This document shows, piece by piece, positions 1 to 5,540 of a stretch of DNA of 5,540 nt. The stretch spans positions 1-5,540 of the forward strand of contig JAQBNQ010000151.1 in NCBI GenBank assembly GCA_028288545.1, in the 5' to 3' direction. The position numbers were made by a program, and so were the translations under genes. The notes under the pieces were generated by a model. It made no database searches, was not told where the DNA came from, and saw nothing but the letters and a program-made list of their open reading frames with translations. The DNA comes from Bacteroidota bacterium (lineage in GTDB: Bacteria > Bacteroidota > Bacteroidia > Chitinophagales > LD1). Each line of letters starts with the position of its first letter. The first letter of the stretch is position 1.

Positions 1-1425
1 GATCATAAAAAGGCTTTTCAGATTACCGACCAATTGAAACTCCGCGCCTAAAAATCCACTGCCGCTAAAGGGATTAAAACTTTGCGCAATTGATTTAGGA
101 ACAGCTTTGGCGGCATCTTTTATGTTCAGCTCCTTGGTAACAAAGGCCCGCTTGTAAAACTCGCCCAGCGATAACATCCGGTTGATTTCATTGGTGCCCT
201 CATATATTTTTGTGATACGCGCATCGCGGTAAGCCATCTCTACGCCGGTTTCCATCGAATAGCCCATGCCGCCAAACATTTGTATGGCTTCATCAGCCGT
301 GTTACAAACCACCTCAGAGCCCTGCACTTTTAAGATGGCGCATTCAATAGCATATTCGCGCATGGCGTTTATTTTGGCCTCGTTGCCGTTGCTGCCGTTC
401 TTTAAAAGTTCGGCGTGTTTTTTATCTACCTCGGCACCTATACGGTACACTCCTGATTCGATAGCAAAAGTATTGGCAGCAATAATTCCTATCTTTTGTT
501 TAATAGCTCCAAAGTCCGAAATGGGCTTATCAAACTGAATACGCTGCGAAGTGTACTCCACTGTTTTTTCGAGTCCATATTTCATTCCACCTACACCACC
601 GGCGGCTATTTTAATACGGCCGCTGTTTAAAATATTAAGCGCCATGTTAAAACCCTTGCCTCTTTCGCCCAGCAGATTTTCTACCGGTATCATACAGTTA
701 TTGAAAAACACTTGTACTGTAGACGATGCCTTAATGCCCATCTTTTTTTCTTCCTTGCCCAATGAAATGCCGCCAAATTCCTTTTCAACAATAAAGGCTG
801 AAAGCTTTTCGTCGCCTTCTATTTTTGCAAACACGGTAAATACTTCGGCAAAGCCTCCGTTGGTGATCCACATTTTTTGACCATTCAGAATATAGTGGGT
901 GCCTTCCTTGTTTAGTACAGCTTTTGATTTTGCGCTATTGGCATCTGAGCCCGAACCCGGTTCAGTTAAACAGTATGAACAGCCTTTTTCGCCGCTGGCA
1001 ATAGCAGGCAGATATTTTATTTTTTGAGCCTCGGTACCATACCACAGAATAGGTAAGGAACCGATGGATGTTTGGCAACCAATAGTTGTTGCGAAGGAAA
1101 AGCCTAATGCCAGATTTTCAGTAAACAGGAGGGAGGTGTTAAAATCAAGCCCCATTCCACCGTATTGCTCATCCACCGAAACACCGCAGAAACCCAGGGC
1201 AGAGGCCTTTTTGAAAATTTCCATTACCAGGTCCTTGTCTTTTTCTGCATCCAGGCTGGCTACCCTGCCAATGCCCAGGCCCTGAACTTCCTTCAACATA
1301 AATTCCTTTACTGAACCCGATATCATTTTCTGCTCTTCGGTAAACTCTTCAGGTATAAATACATCGGAGGTGTTGGTGGTGTTAAATAAAAATGCTCCGC
1401 CGGTAAGTTTGGATTTTGCAGTCAT
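1..1425 (-). CDS. Acyl-CoA dehydrogenase (VLCAD/FadE-like), C-terminus cut by window edge
   Basis: The minus-strand frame is open from an ATG at 1425 to the window edge: 475 codons and no stop. The product would be a cytoplasmic FAD enzyme making the trans-2,3 double bond in acyl-CoA, the first step of beta-oxidation. Seen in the sequence: the N-terminal helical domain (about 25-145); the family signature CLTEPGSGSDANS at 152-164; the flavin-contact stretch GQKMWITNGGF at 182-192; QMFGGMGYSMETGVE at 382-396; and IYEGTNEINRML at 407-418, where Glu409 matches the catalytic base of MCAD and VLCAD. From memory the nearest relatives have about 590-600 residues, so some 120 residues of the C-terminal extension lie outside. 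A charged segment near 336-352 is extra relative to mitochondrial VLCAD but familiar in Bacteroidota homologues. Met397 stands where Lys or Arg is usual. No downstream partner is visible, and chain-length preference cannot be read from the sequence. Confidence 0.95.
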   Translation of the reverse strand, partial: MTAKSKLTGGAFLFNTTNTSDVFIPEEFTEEQKMISGSVKEFMLKEVQGLGIGRVASLDAEKDKDLVMEIFKKASALGFCGVSVDEQYGGMGLDFNTSLLFTENLALGFSFATTIGCQTSIGSLPILWYGTEAQKIKYLPAIASGEKGCSYCLTEPGSGSDANSAKSKAVLNKEGTHYILNGQKMWITNGGFAEVFTVFAKIEGDEKLSAFIVEKEFGGISLGKEEKKMGIKASSTVQVFFNNCMIPVENLLGERGKGFNMALNILNSGRIKIAAGGVGGMKYGLEKTVEYTSQRIQFDKPISDFGAIKQKIGIIAANTFAIESGVYRIGAEVDKKHAELLKNGSNGNEAKINAMREYAIECAILKVQGSEVVCNTADEAIQMFGGMGYSMETGVEMAYRDARITKIYEGTNEINRMLSLGEFYKRAFVTKELNIKDAAKAVPKSIAQSFNPFSGSGFLGAEFQLVGNLKSLFMI

Positions 1426-1492
1426 GTTGCTATGTGTGGGTTTTATAACGCTTAAATATGTGGAACTTATTTGAAAAGGCTGCCAAGGTATG

Positions 1493-1515
1493 ACATTCAC
1501 TGAATTCGGGAATGT
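1493..1515. promoter_or_regulatory. Imperfect palindrome between divergent genes, candidate operator
   Basis: A 23-bp imperfect palindrome has outer arms ACATTC and GAATGT, which are perfect complements, around a partly symmetrical centre containing GAATTC. It ends 25 bp before the preferred start of the TPR gene and begins 67 bp upstream of the acyl-CoA dehydrogenase start, in the only shared upstream region of this divergent pair. Its size and symmetry suit a dimeric repressor such as a TetR-type fatty-acid regulator, but that is inference. If the TPR gene really begins at 1490, the palindrome would be coding. Confidence 0.3.
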
Positions 1516-1540
1516 TGTTCTTTTTCATAGTTTTATACTA

Positions 1541-2266
1541 ATGGTAAGATTTCTTTCTATTCTGGTATTCGTGTTTAGTTACATTTTGGGTAGTGCGCAA
1601 AACGATGCAAGCATTTATTATAAAAATGGCTTGACTCGTTTTAAGCGTAAAGACTATAAGTTGGCGATTCTTGAATTTAGAAGAGCCATAGAAAAGCAGC
1701 CAAGTGACTCGGCTTATTTTCATATAGGTTTTTCAGAAATGATGTTGGGTGATACTATGGTCTCAATTCAAGATTTTACGAAGGCCATAGCTCTGGATTC
1801 AGATAATGCCATGTCCTATTTCTTTCGAGGCATGGATCGTCATGCGATTGGGGAATACAGTCAGGCGATTCAGGATTTTACTAAGTATTTAACTTTCAAA
1901 CCAGGCAGTGCTTCTGCTTATTTTTTTCGCGCGAAAGCAAAACTTGATATAAATCAATATTTGCAAGCAATTAGTGATTTTGATTCTGGTTTAAAGATTG
2001 ATTCCACTTATGCGGTCGCATATCGTGACAGAGGCAAAGCAAAATTTGAATTAAAAGACTTTAATGCCGCTGCCGAAGATTTTATTACAGGCTATATTTT
2101 ATTTAACTCAGAAGTTGTAAATATAGAGACCCGTCATAATCCTGATGAAAATGGGTATAAATCAAATGTCATAAAATTAAGGGCAAGTGTATCTATTGAG
2201 TTAAAAAGAATACTACCATTTGTGACCGAAGATATTTGCAGACGAATTGAGGGTTTAATTAAATGA
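1541..2266 (+). CDS. Exported TPR-repeat protein
   Basis: This encodes a 241-residue protein that is probably periplasmic or otherwise outside the inner membrane. I prefer the ATG at 1541 to the in-frame ATG at 1490. The product then opens with MVRFLSILVFVFSYILGSAQ, a typical signal peptide with probable cleavage after SAQ at residue 20; the longer form buries it behind 17 residues. Five tandem tetratricopeptide repeats follow at about 23-56, 57-89, 90-123, 124-157 and 158-191, with recurring features such as YFFRGMDRHAIGEYSQAIQDF. A C-terminal part of about 50 residues (192-241) has no motif I recognise. TPR arrays are protein-binding scaffolds, so no enzyme activity is implied and the partner is unknown. 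The gene is visibly AT-richer than its neighbours, with hand-counted 60-base lines between about 27 and 43% G+C. It is divergent from the acyl-CoA dehydrogenase gene and 72 bp ahead of the next plus-strand gene. Confidence 0.78.
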   Translation: MVRFLSILVFVFSYILGSAQNDASIYYKNGLTRFKRKDYKLAILEFRRAIEKQPSDSAYFHIGFSEMMLGDTMVSIQDFTKAIALDSDNAMSYFFRGMDRHAIGEYSQAIQDFTKYLTFKPGSASAYFFRAKAKLDINQYLQAISDFDSGLKIDSTYAVAYRDRGKAKFELKDFNAAAEDFITGYILFNSEVVNIETRHNPDENGYKSNVIKLRASVSIELKRILPFVTEDICRRIEGLIK

Positions 2267-2290
2267 ACCATACTTATACTTACAACTGCT

Positions 2291-2320
2291 TCTGCTTTTT
2301 CTGATTTTTTTATAGCTTTA
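2291..2320 (+). promoter_or_regulatory. Weak candidate Bacteroidota-type promoter for the PKD/T9SS gene
   Basis: TAGCTTTA at 2313-2320 resembles the -7 element (TAnnTTTG) of the Bacteroidota primary sigma factor, with the last base differing. TCTG at 2291-2294 resembles the -33 TTTG, with an 18-base spacer. The start codon is 18 bases after the -7-like element. In such an AT-rich stretch this could be chance; the gene may instead be read through from the TPR gene. Confidence 0.25.
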
Positions 2321-2338
2321 TCGCCAAATCCCTATTGA

Positions 2339-3640
2339 ATGAAAATGAAATTTACCCTTGCAGTTATTGCCATACTTTTTTGCTTTAACGCTCAATCTCA
2401 GATTACACTTAGTAATACCGATATGCCTACTATAGGCTGGAATCATATTGTGGTAAAGGATACGCCTGTAACCAGTATTAATTATGGTCCACGTGGAGCA
2501 AACCAGGTATACAACTTCGGTTCGCTTACTGCAACCAAGCGCGATACGGTGCAATATCTTGCCTTAACCAATACCCAAACCACGCATTATCCAAACGCAA
2601 CTATAGCAATCACGTCTGACCATGGCTCTACTTTTGTTTTAGCACAAACTACTTTAACAAAGTATGATGCACAGGGAATACAAGGTCAGTTGGGGGGTAA
2701 TACTACTTATGCCAACTTCTCCCCGGTTGAAGACGTATTTCATTTTCCTACTCAATATGGTGGAAATTATACCGGTAACTGGGGCTTTCAAACAACAGTT
2801 ACGGGTAGTTCTGTAGGTCAGCCATTGGCTGATTCGGTGAGAGTAACTTATACCGATAGTTATAAGGACACGATTGACGGTTGGGGAAAGACTATAACAC
2901 CGATTGGTGCTTACAAGTCATTGCGCCAGGTGCGTCACGATAATACTTCTACCGTTATAGATGCTTATTACTTTTTTAGCTGGCATAATATTTCCAGTCA
3001 AAATGAATCCACGGTTTCTTATAACTACCTGGCGAAAGAAACCAAGGGTGCTGTTGTTAGTTTCGATTACGACAGTGCAGGAGACTTGTTGTCGGCCAAG
3101 TATTCGACCATACCACCAGACGCGCCGGTGCCACATTTTACAGATGCAAATGCCGGAGGAGGCCTGATCAACTTTACAGATTCCACCGACGGTTACCCCA
3201 CTACGTACTCGTGGGATTTTGGTGATGGAGTAGGAACTTCGAGTGCCCAAAATCCAAGTTATACCTATGCAGTTAATGGAACCTATTATGTGTGCGAAAC
3301 TGTAACCAATGCCGGCGGTAGCAATGTTTATTGTGACAGCGTATATATTTCAGGTCTGTTTTTAGGAATTGCAGCCAACGAAGTTTCTGCGGTTCGCATA
3401 TATCCGAATCCGGCTAATGACTATCTAACGATTGATATGCGCAATAATAATGATGAGGCAATAAGCAATTATAGCACCCTGGAAATATTCAATGCCATTG
3501 GAGAACGCGTTACGACAGTGGAGCGCCAAAGCGGAAATGTGGTAAACGTTTCGGTTGCAAATCTTACAACAGGTATGTACTTCGCTTCTGTAGTTGACAG
3601 CAATGGGGTTAAAAGGATGCTTGGAAAATTTGTTAAGTAG
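2339..3640 (+). CDS. Secreted PKD-domain protein with T9SS type A C-terminal sorting domain
   Basis: This encodes a 433-residue protein exported by Sec and then through the type IX secretion system to the cell surface or medium. A signal peptide covers about 1-20 (MKMKFTLAVIAILFCFNAQS). Residues about 21-255 form a beta-rich, Thr/Tyr/Asn-rich region with no catalytic motif I recognise; similar N-termini (ITLSNTDMP-like starts) occur in other T9SS proteins of the phylum. A PKD domain lies at about 262-337, with the hallmark YSWDFGDG at 290-297, NPSYTYAVNGTYYVCETVTN at 305-324, and Cys319 and Cys332 as a probable disulfide pair. The sorting domain spans about 350-433, with VRIYPNPANDYLTI, LEIFNAIGERV and TTGMYFASVVD in the usual order, ending in KFVK. 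PKD folds usually act as spacers or in adhesion or glycan binding, so adhesin or matrix protein is a guess. ATG 2339 is used; ATG 2345 is an equally possible start. Confidence 0.94.
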   Translation: MKMKFTLAVIAILFCFNAQSQITLSNTDMPTIGWNHIVVKDTPVTSINYGPRGANQVYNFGSLTATKRDTVQYLALTNTQTTHYPNATIAITSDHGSTFVLAQTTLTKYDAQGIQGQLGGNTTYANFSPVEDVFHFPTQYGGNYTGNWGFQTTVTGSSVGQPLADSVRVTYTDSYKDTIDGWGKTITPIGAYKSLRQVRHDNTSTVIDAYYFFSWHNISSQNESTVSYNYLAKETKGAVVSFDYDSAGDLLSAKYSTIPPDAPVPHFTDANAGGGLINFTDSTDGYPTTYSWDFGDGVGTSSAQNPSYTYAVNGTYYVCETVTNAGGSNVYCDSVYISGLFLGIAANEVSAVRIYPNPANDYLTIDMRNNNDEAISNYSTLEIFNAIGERVTTVERQSGNVVNVSVANLTTGMYFASVVDSNGVKRMLGKFVK

Positions 3641-3660
3641 TCAAGTGAGGTTTTGTGTTT

Positions 3661-3695
3661 AACCGTAAACTGTAGACCGAAAACCGTAAACTGTC
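3661..3695. repeat. Heptanucleotide tandem repeat, five units, at a convergent gene junction
   Basis: Five consecutive 7-base units fill most of the 53-bp gap between two converging genes: AACCGTA, AACTGTA, GACCGAA, AACCGTA and AACTGTC. Units 1-2 and 4-5 form a direct repeat of AACCGTAAACTGT with a 21-base offset. The last unit overlaps the final two bases of the stop codon of the DUF2147 gene on the minus strand. There is no hairpin, so it does not look like an intrinsic terminator. Confidence 0.85.
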
Positions 3696-4149
3696 AATTA
3701 GCCAATGTCCAGGTTTCTGTTCTTCCGAAAAGGGAGAAGGAGCAGATGTACCCACGCATATCCAGTTCCTTGCCTTTAAAAGTTATTTTTCCGCAATAGG
3801 TTTTGCCTGAATCGGGGTCGTAAACGGAACCACCGGTGTAAACGTTGGGATCTTTTGGGTCCGGTGTAAAGCCGCTTAGTATAACCATATCCTGTAAAGG
3901 AACATTGCGCAACTTTTCGTTGGGGTTCTCTTTATCTACCTGCGGGTTTCCGGTTTTTTTATCAATGGGCTCGCTAAGCCATATCATTTTGCCGTAGTAC
4001 TTACCATCCTTAGCTAAATATATCTGCACCTTGCAGGTCTTCTTTTCATCGTACCACACCTTTTCTATCTGGTTTTTTTGGGCAAAGGTTTTGCCGGCAA
4101 ATGCTATCATAAAACAAACCAGCGCAGCGCATAGAAGGGTCTTTTTCAT
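3694..4149 (-). CDS. DUF2147 family exported protein
   Basis: This encodes a complete 151-residue protein, a normal length for the DUF2147 family (Pfam PF09917). A signal peptide covers about 1-23 (MKKTLLCAALVCFMIAFAGKTFA), so the mature protein is probably periplasmic or outer-membrane associated. The family motifs appear in order: GKMIWLSEP at 53-61; NPNEKLRNVPLQDMVILSGF at 75-94; GGSVYDPDSGKTYCGKI at 106-122; and MRGYICSFSLFGRTETW at 131-147. After the signal peptide there are three cysteines, at 39, 119 and 136. The biochemical role of the family is not established as far as I know; the fold is expected to be a small beta-barrel. The gene lies 131 bp downstream of the Lpt permease gene and converges on the PKD gene. 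A palindrome just upstream of its start suggests its own regulated promoter. Confidence 0.93.
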   Translation of the reverse strand: MKKTLLCAALVCFMIAFAGKTFAQKNQIEKVWYDEKKTCKVQIYLAKDGKYYGKMIWLSEPIDKKTGNPQVDKENPNEKLRNVPLQDMVILSGFTPDPKDPNVYTGGSVYDPDSGKTYCGKITFKGKELDMRGYICSFSLFGRTETWTLAN

Positions 4150-4177
4150 GTCTCGGTTTTTTTTATAAAATTAGTAC

Positions 4178-4199
4178 GGAACAATGTCGAAATTGTTTC
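4178..4199. promoter_or_regulatory. Near-perfect 22-bp palindrome upstream of the DUF2147 gene, candidate operator
   Basis: The arms are GGAACAAT and ATTGTTTC around a centre of GTCGAA. Nine of eleven opposed positions are Watson-Crick pairs, with one G-T pair and one mismatch. It lies 28 bp upstream of the start codon at 4149. On the minus strand, a -7-like TAATTTTA (4173 to 4166) begins five bases beyond the palindrome, so a repressor bound here would cover the -33 region. It could also form an RNA hairpin, but no U-run follows directly, so a terminator for the permease gene is less likely. Confidence 0.45.
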
Positions 4200-4218
4200 A
4201 AATGCCAATACTCTTAAC

Positions 4219-4258
4219 CGCAAAGTTCGCTAAGCGATTACGCAAAGAACGCAAAGAA
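4219..4258. repeat. Nonanucleotide tandem repeat (CGCAAAGnn type)
   Basis: Four 9-base units are seen: CGCAAAGTT, CGCTAAGCG, then a four-base ATTA interruption, then CGCAAAGAA twice. The array begins 22 bases past the stop codon of the Lpt permease gene on the minus strand and lies between that gene and the palindrome upstream of the DUF2147 gene. I recall similar CGCAAAG arrays in intergenic DNA of many unrelated prokaryotes; this is from memory, not from a search. Confidence 0.8.
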
Positions 4259-4280
4259 ATATAATCGGGAAAAGACGGCT

Positions 4281-5360
4281 TTACTTAGGCGCTTTCCTTA
4301 TCAAATAAATTGCGAGGCCGGCGTAGATAATGTTTGGAATCCAAACGCCGAGTACTGGTGGGAGGGAAGCATTGGTTGAAAAGGTTACCGAAAACTTCAT
4401 GATCACTTCGTAAACGGCGCTTAAGCCAATGCCTAAAACGATGTGCCAACCAAGGCCGCCACGTACTTTGCGTGATGCCACACTAACGCCGATAAGTGTC
4501 ATTAAGTAAATGCTAAATGAGGAAGAGGTTCGACGGTATAGTTCCACTTCGTAAAATTCAATATCAGGTTGCCCGCTTTTGTACATGTACTTTATGTAAT
4601 CCTTTAACTCGGGCGAGGTCATTACCTCCTTAAGGCTTTCGGTAAAGGTGAAGTCTTCGGGTTTAAATGAATAGGCGGTATCCAGTTGTGTTCCGCTGCT
4701 GATTTTGTCCCCATTTACTTCGTCAATTTCGCGGATGTAGTAATTTAAAACCTTCCAGCGTTTCGTTTTTTTGTCCCACTCAATTTTTTCGGAACGAAGC
4801 TTATAAACCAGTTTGCCGTCTTTAAATTTATCTATGGAAAACTTTCCGCCGGTTGCATCGGATGGCTTGTATCCATCCATATAAATAATGGTTCCGGGAG
4901 AGACCGTGCGGTGAAAGCTGTATCGCATCCCCTCCGGTGGTTTGCTTACATATTTATGTTCAAACTCAATACGCTTTTTGTTGGCATATGGTACGGCGTA
5001 ATTATTGCCCACATAAAACAATACGGCAAATATAGTGGCACCAATAAAATAGGGATAAAGAAACCTGTAAAAACTGGTACCGCTGTTTAGTATGGCAATA
5101 ATTTCGGAGCGACTTGCCAGTTGCGAAGTAAAAAAGATGACGGTTACCAAAACAAAAAACGGCCCGATAAGCGAGGTAATGTAGGGGATAAAATAGACGT
5201 AAAAATCAAAGACCACCGCCTTAACCGGTGCGTGGTTATCTACAAAGGAATCTATTTTTTCACTCAGGTCCACCACAATGGTAATACTCAACAACATGAT
5301 CATGATAAACACGAACGTGCCCAGAAATTTTTTGAGTATGTACCAATCCAGTATCTTCAT
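4281..5360 (-). CDS. LptF/LptG family permease, lipopolysaccharide export
   Basis: This encodes a complete 359-residue inner-membrane protein of the YjgP/YjgQ family (PF03739). With LptB2 ATPase, an LptF-LptG pair extracts lipopolysaccharide from the inner membrane and feeds it to the LptC-LptA bridge. The layout fits: TM1 about 11-31, TM2 57-79, TM3 98-120, a periplasmic beta-rich domain about 125-265, then TM4 271-291, TM5 303-322 and TM6 333-355. The cytoplasmic stretch SRSEIIAILNSGTSFYR at 83-99 is the conserved coupling-helix region facing LptB. The opening ILDWYILKKF and the length are closer to LptG than LptF of E. coli, but subunit identity is not secure, so no symbol is given. The start at 5360 is preceded by a weak GGA-containing site. 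It lies 51 bp behind tgt on the same strand, probably in one operon; the partner permease and LptB are not in the window. Confidence 0.95.
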   Translation of the reverse strand: MKILDWYILKKFLGTFVFIMIMLLSITIVVDLSEKIDSFVDNHAPVKAVVFDFYVYFIPYITSLIGPFFVLVTVIFFTSQLASRSEIIAILNSGTSFYRFLYPYFIGATIFAVLFYVGNNYAVPYANKKRIEFEHKYVSKPPEGMRYSFHRTVSPGTIIYMDGYKPSDATGGKFSIDKFKDGKLVYKLRSEKIEWDKKTKRWKVLNYYIREIDEVNGDKISSGTQLDTAYSFKPEDFTFTESLKEVMTSPELKDYIKYMYKSGQPDIEFYEVELYRRTSSSFSIYLMTLIGVSVASRKVRGGLGWHIVLGIGLSAVYEVIMKFSVTFSTNASLPPVLGVWIPNIIYAGLAIYLIRKAPK

Positions 5361-5377
5361 TTTGTCTTTATTCCGAC

Positions 5378-5413
5378 ATTCGCTAATTCGCTAATTGCCG
5401 TCATTCGCTAATT
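5378..5413. repeat. Octanucleotide tandem repeat (ATTCGCTA)
   Basis: ATTCGCTA occurs at 5378-5385, 5386-5393 and 5403-5410, with ATTGCCGTC between the second and third copies and a trailing ATT. A longer direct repeat, CATTCGCTAATT, occurs at 5377-5388 and 5402-5413. The array fills most of the 51-bp gap between tgt and the Lpt permease gene and overlaps two bases of the tgt stop codon (5412-5414). There is no hairpin because all copies face the same way. Confidence 0.82.
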
Positions 5414-5540
5414 ATAATCTTCTCATCAGTTTCTCCAACATCTCTTTTTTCCAGGTAGTAAACGTTCCTACAACGATTTTCTTACGTTCTTCTTTAACTA
5501 ACCACAAATACATACTAAGATTGTTGATGGACGATATCTG
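5412..5540 (-). CDS. tgt: tRNA-guanine transglycosylase, C-terminal 42 residues only
   Basis: The minus-strand frame is open from the right edge to a TAA at 5412-5414 and gives 42 residues, beginning QISSINNLSMYLWLV and ending EMLEKLMRRL. This matches the C-terminal tail of bacterial Tgt, which in Bacteroidota typically reads like IHNLxFYLWLV...W...M...L.RL. Tgt exchanges guanine 34 for a queuosine precursor in tRNAs with GUN anticodons. The fragment lacks the catalytic barrel and the zinc-binding cysteines, so identification rests on this tail and on the following Lpt permease gene, a neighbour I recall from other members of the phylum. The position expected to hold the zinc-binding His of the IHNL motif is Asn here (residue 6 of the fragment, codon AAC). 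The tail is otherwise intact and ends at a normal place. Confidence 0.85.
   Translation of the reverse strand, partial: QISSINNLSMYLWLVKEERKKIVVGTFTTWKKEMLEKLMRRL

Noticed and set aside
551..880. 109-codon open frame on the plus strand (also 266-538 and 1064-1285)
   Set aside because: These lie opposite the acyl-CoA dehydrogenase gene, whose minus-strand frame is unbroken and carries all family motifs; their products are low-complexity Ser/Pro/Phe-rich shadows.
1426..1480. Possible promoter for the acyl-CoA dehydrogenase on the minus strand
   Set aside because: I found only a TATTTAAG stretch loosely like the -7 element, with no TTTG at suitable spacing.
1490..1540. 17-residue N-terminal extension of the TPR protein
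   Set aside because: It would place a hydrophobic stretch ahead of a complete and typical signal peptide; the ATG at 1541 gives a normal exported protein.
1538..1723. 61-codon minus-strand frame upstream of the acyl-CoA dehydrogenase gene
   Set aside because: It is antisense to the signal peptide and first TPR of the exported TPR protein and has no recognisable feature.
2918..3250. 110-codon minus-strand frame (also 2318-2554 minus and 2961-3167 plus)
   Set aside because: These overlap the well-supported PKD/T9SS gene and their products show no domain or signal peptide.
3641..3693. Bidirectional intrinsic terminator between the convergent genes
   Set aside because: The gap contains direct heptad repeats and no inverted repeat with a T-run.
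3661..3695. CRISPR-like array (also the arrays at 4219-4258 and 5378-5413)
   Set aside because: The units are 7-9 bases, contiguous or nearly so, with no unique spacers of constant length and no cas genes.
5121..5411. 96-codon plus-strand frame
   Set aside because: It is antisense to the N-terminal part of the Lpt permease gene and gives a His/Lys/Asp-rich product typical of a reverse-complement shadow.

Overview
The window looks like an ordinary chromosomal stretch from a member of the Bacteroidota, probably an environmental lineage of moderate G+C. The evidence is a secreted protein with a PKD domain and a C-terminal type IX secretion (T9SS) sorting domain, signal peptides ending in SAQ, AQS and FAQ, genes without strong Shine-Dalgarno sites, and acyl-CoA dehydrogenase and Tgt sequences of the type I know from this phylum. 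I see no rRNA, tRNA, CRISPR array, transposase or phage gene.

Layout from left to right: (1) the first 475 codons of an acyl-CoA dehydrogenase on the minus strand, running off the left edge; (2) a 115-bp divergent intergenic region with an imperfect palindrome; (3) a small AT-rich plus-strand gene for an exported protein of five TPR repeats; (4) a plus-strand gene for a T9SS-exported PKD protein; (5) a convergent junction with a heptanucleotide tandem repeat; (6) a minus-strand DUF2147 gene; (7) a 131-bp intergenic region with an operator-like palindrome and a nonanucleotide repeat; (8) a minus-strand LptF/LptG-family permease gene; (9) a 51-bp gap with an octanucleotide repeat; (10) the last 42 codons of tgt on the minus strand, running off the right edge.

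The genes do not form one pathway. tgt and the Lpt permease are probably co-transcribed, a pairing I recall from other Bacteroidota. The permease serves lipopolysaccharide export to the outer membrane, and three further products (TPR, PKD and DUF2147 proteins) carry export signals, so much of the window concerns the cell envelope. The acyl-CoA dehydrogenase belongs to fatty-acid beta-oxidation.

I found no convincing new multi-gene system. The observations most worth a second look are three different short tandem repeats placed just behind the stop codons of three successive minus-strand genes, two palindromes in upstream regions, and an Asn where the Tgt family normally has a zinc-binding His.
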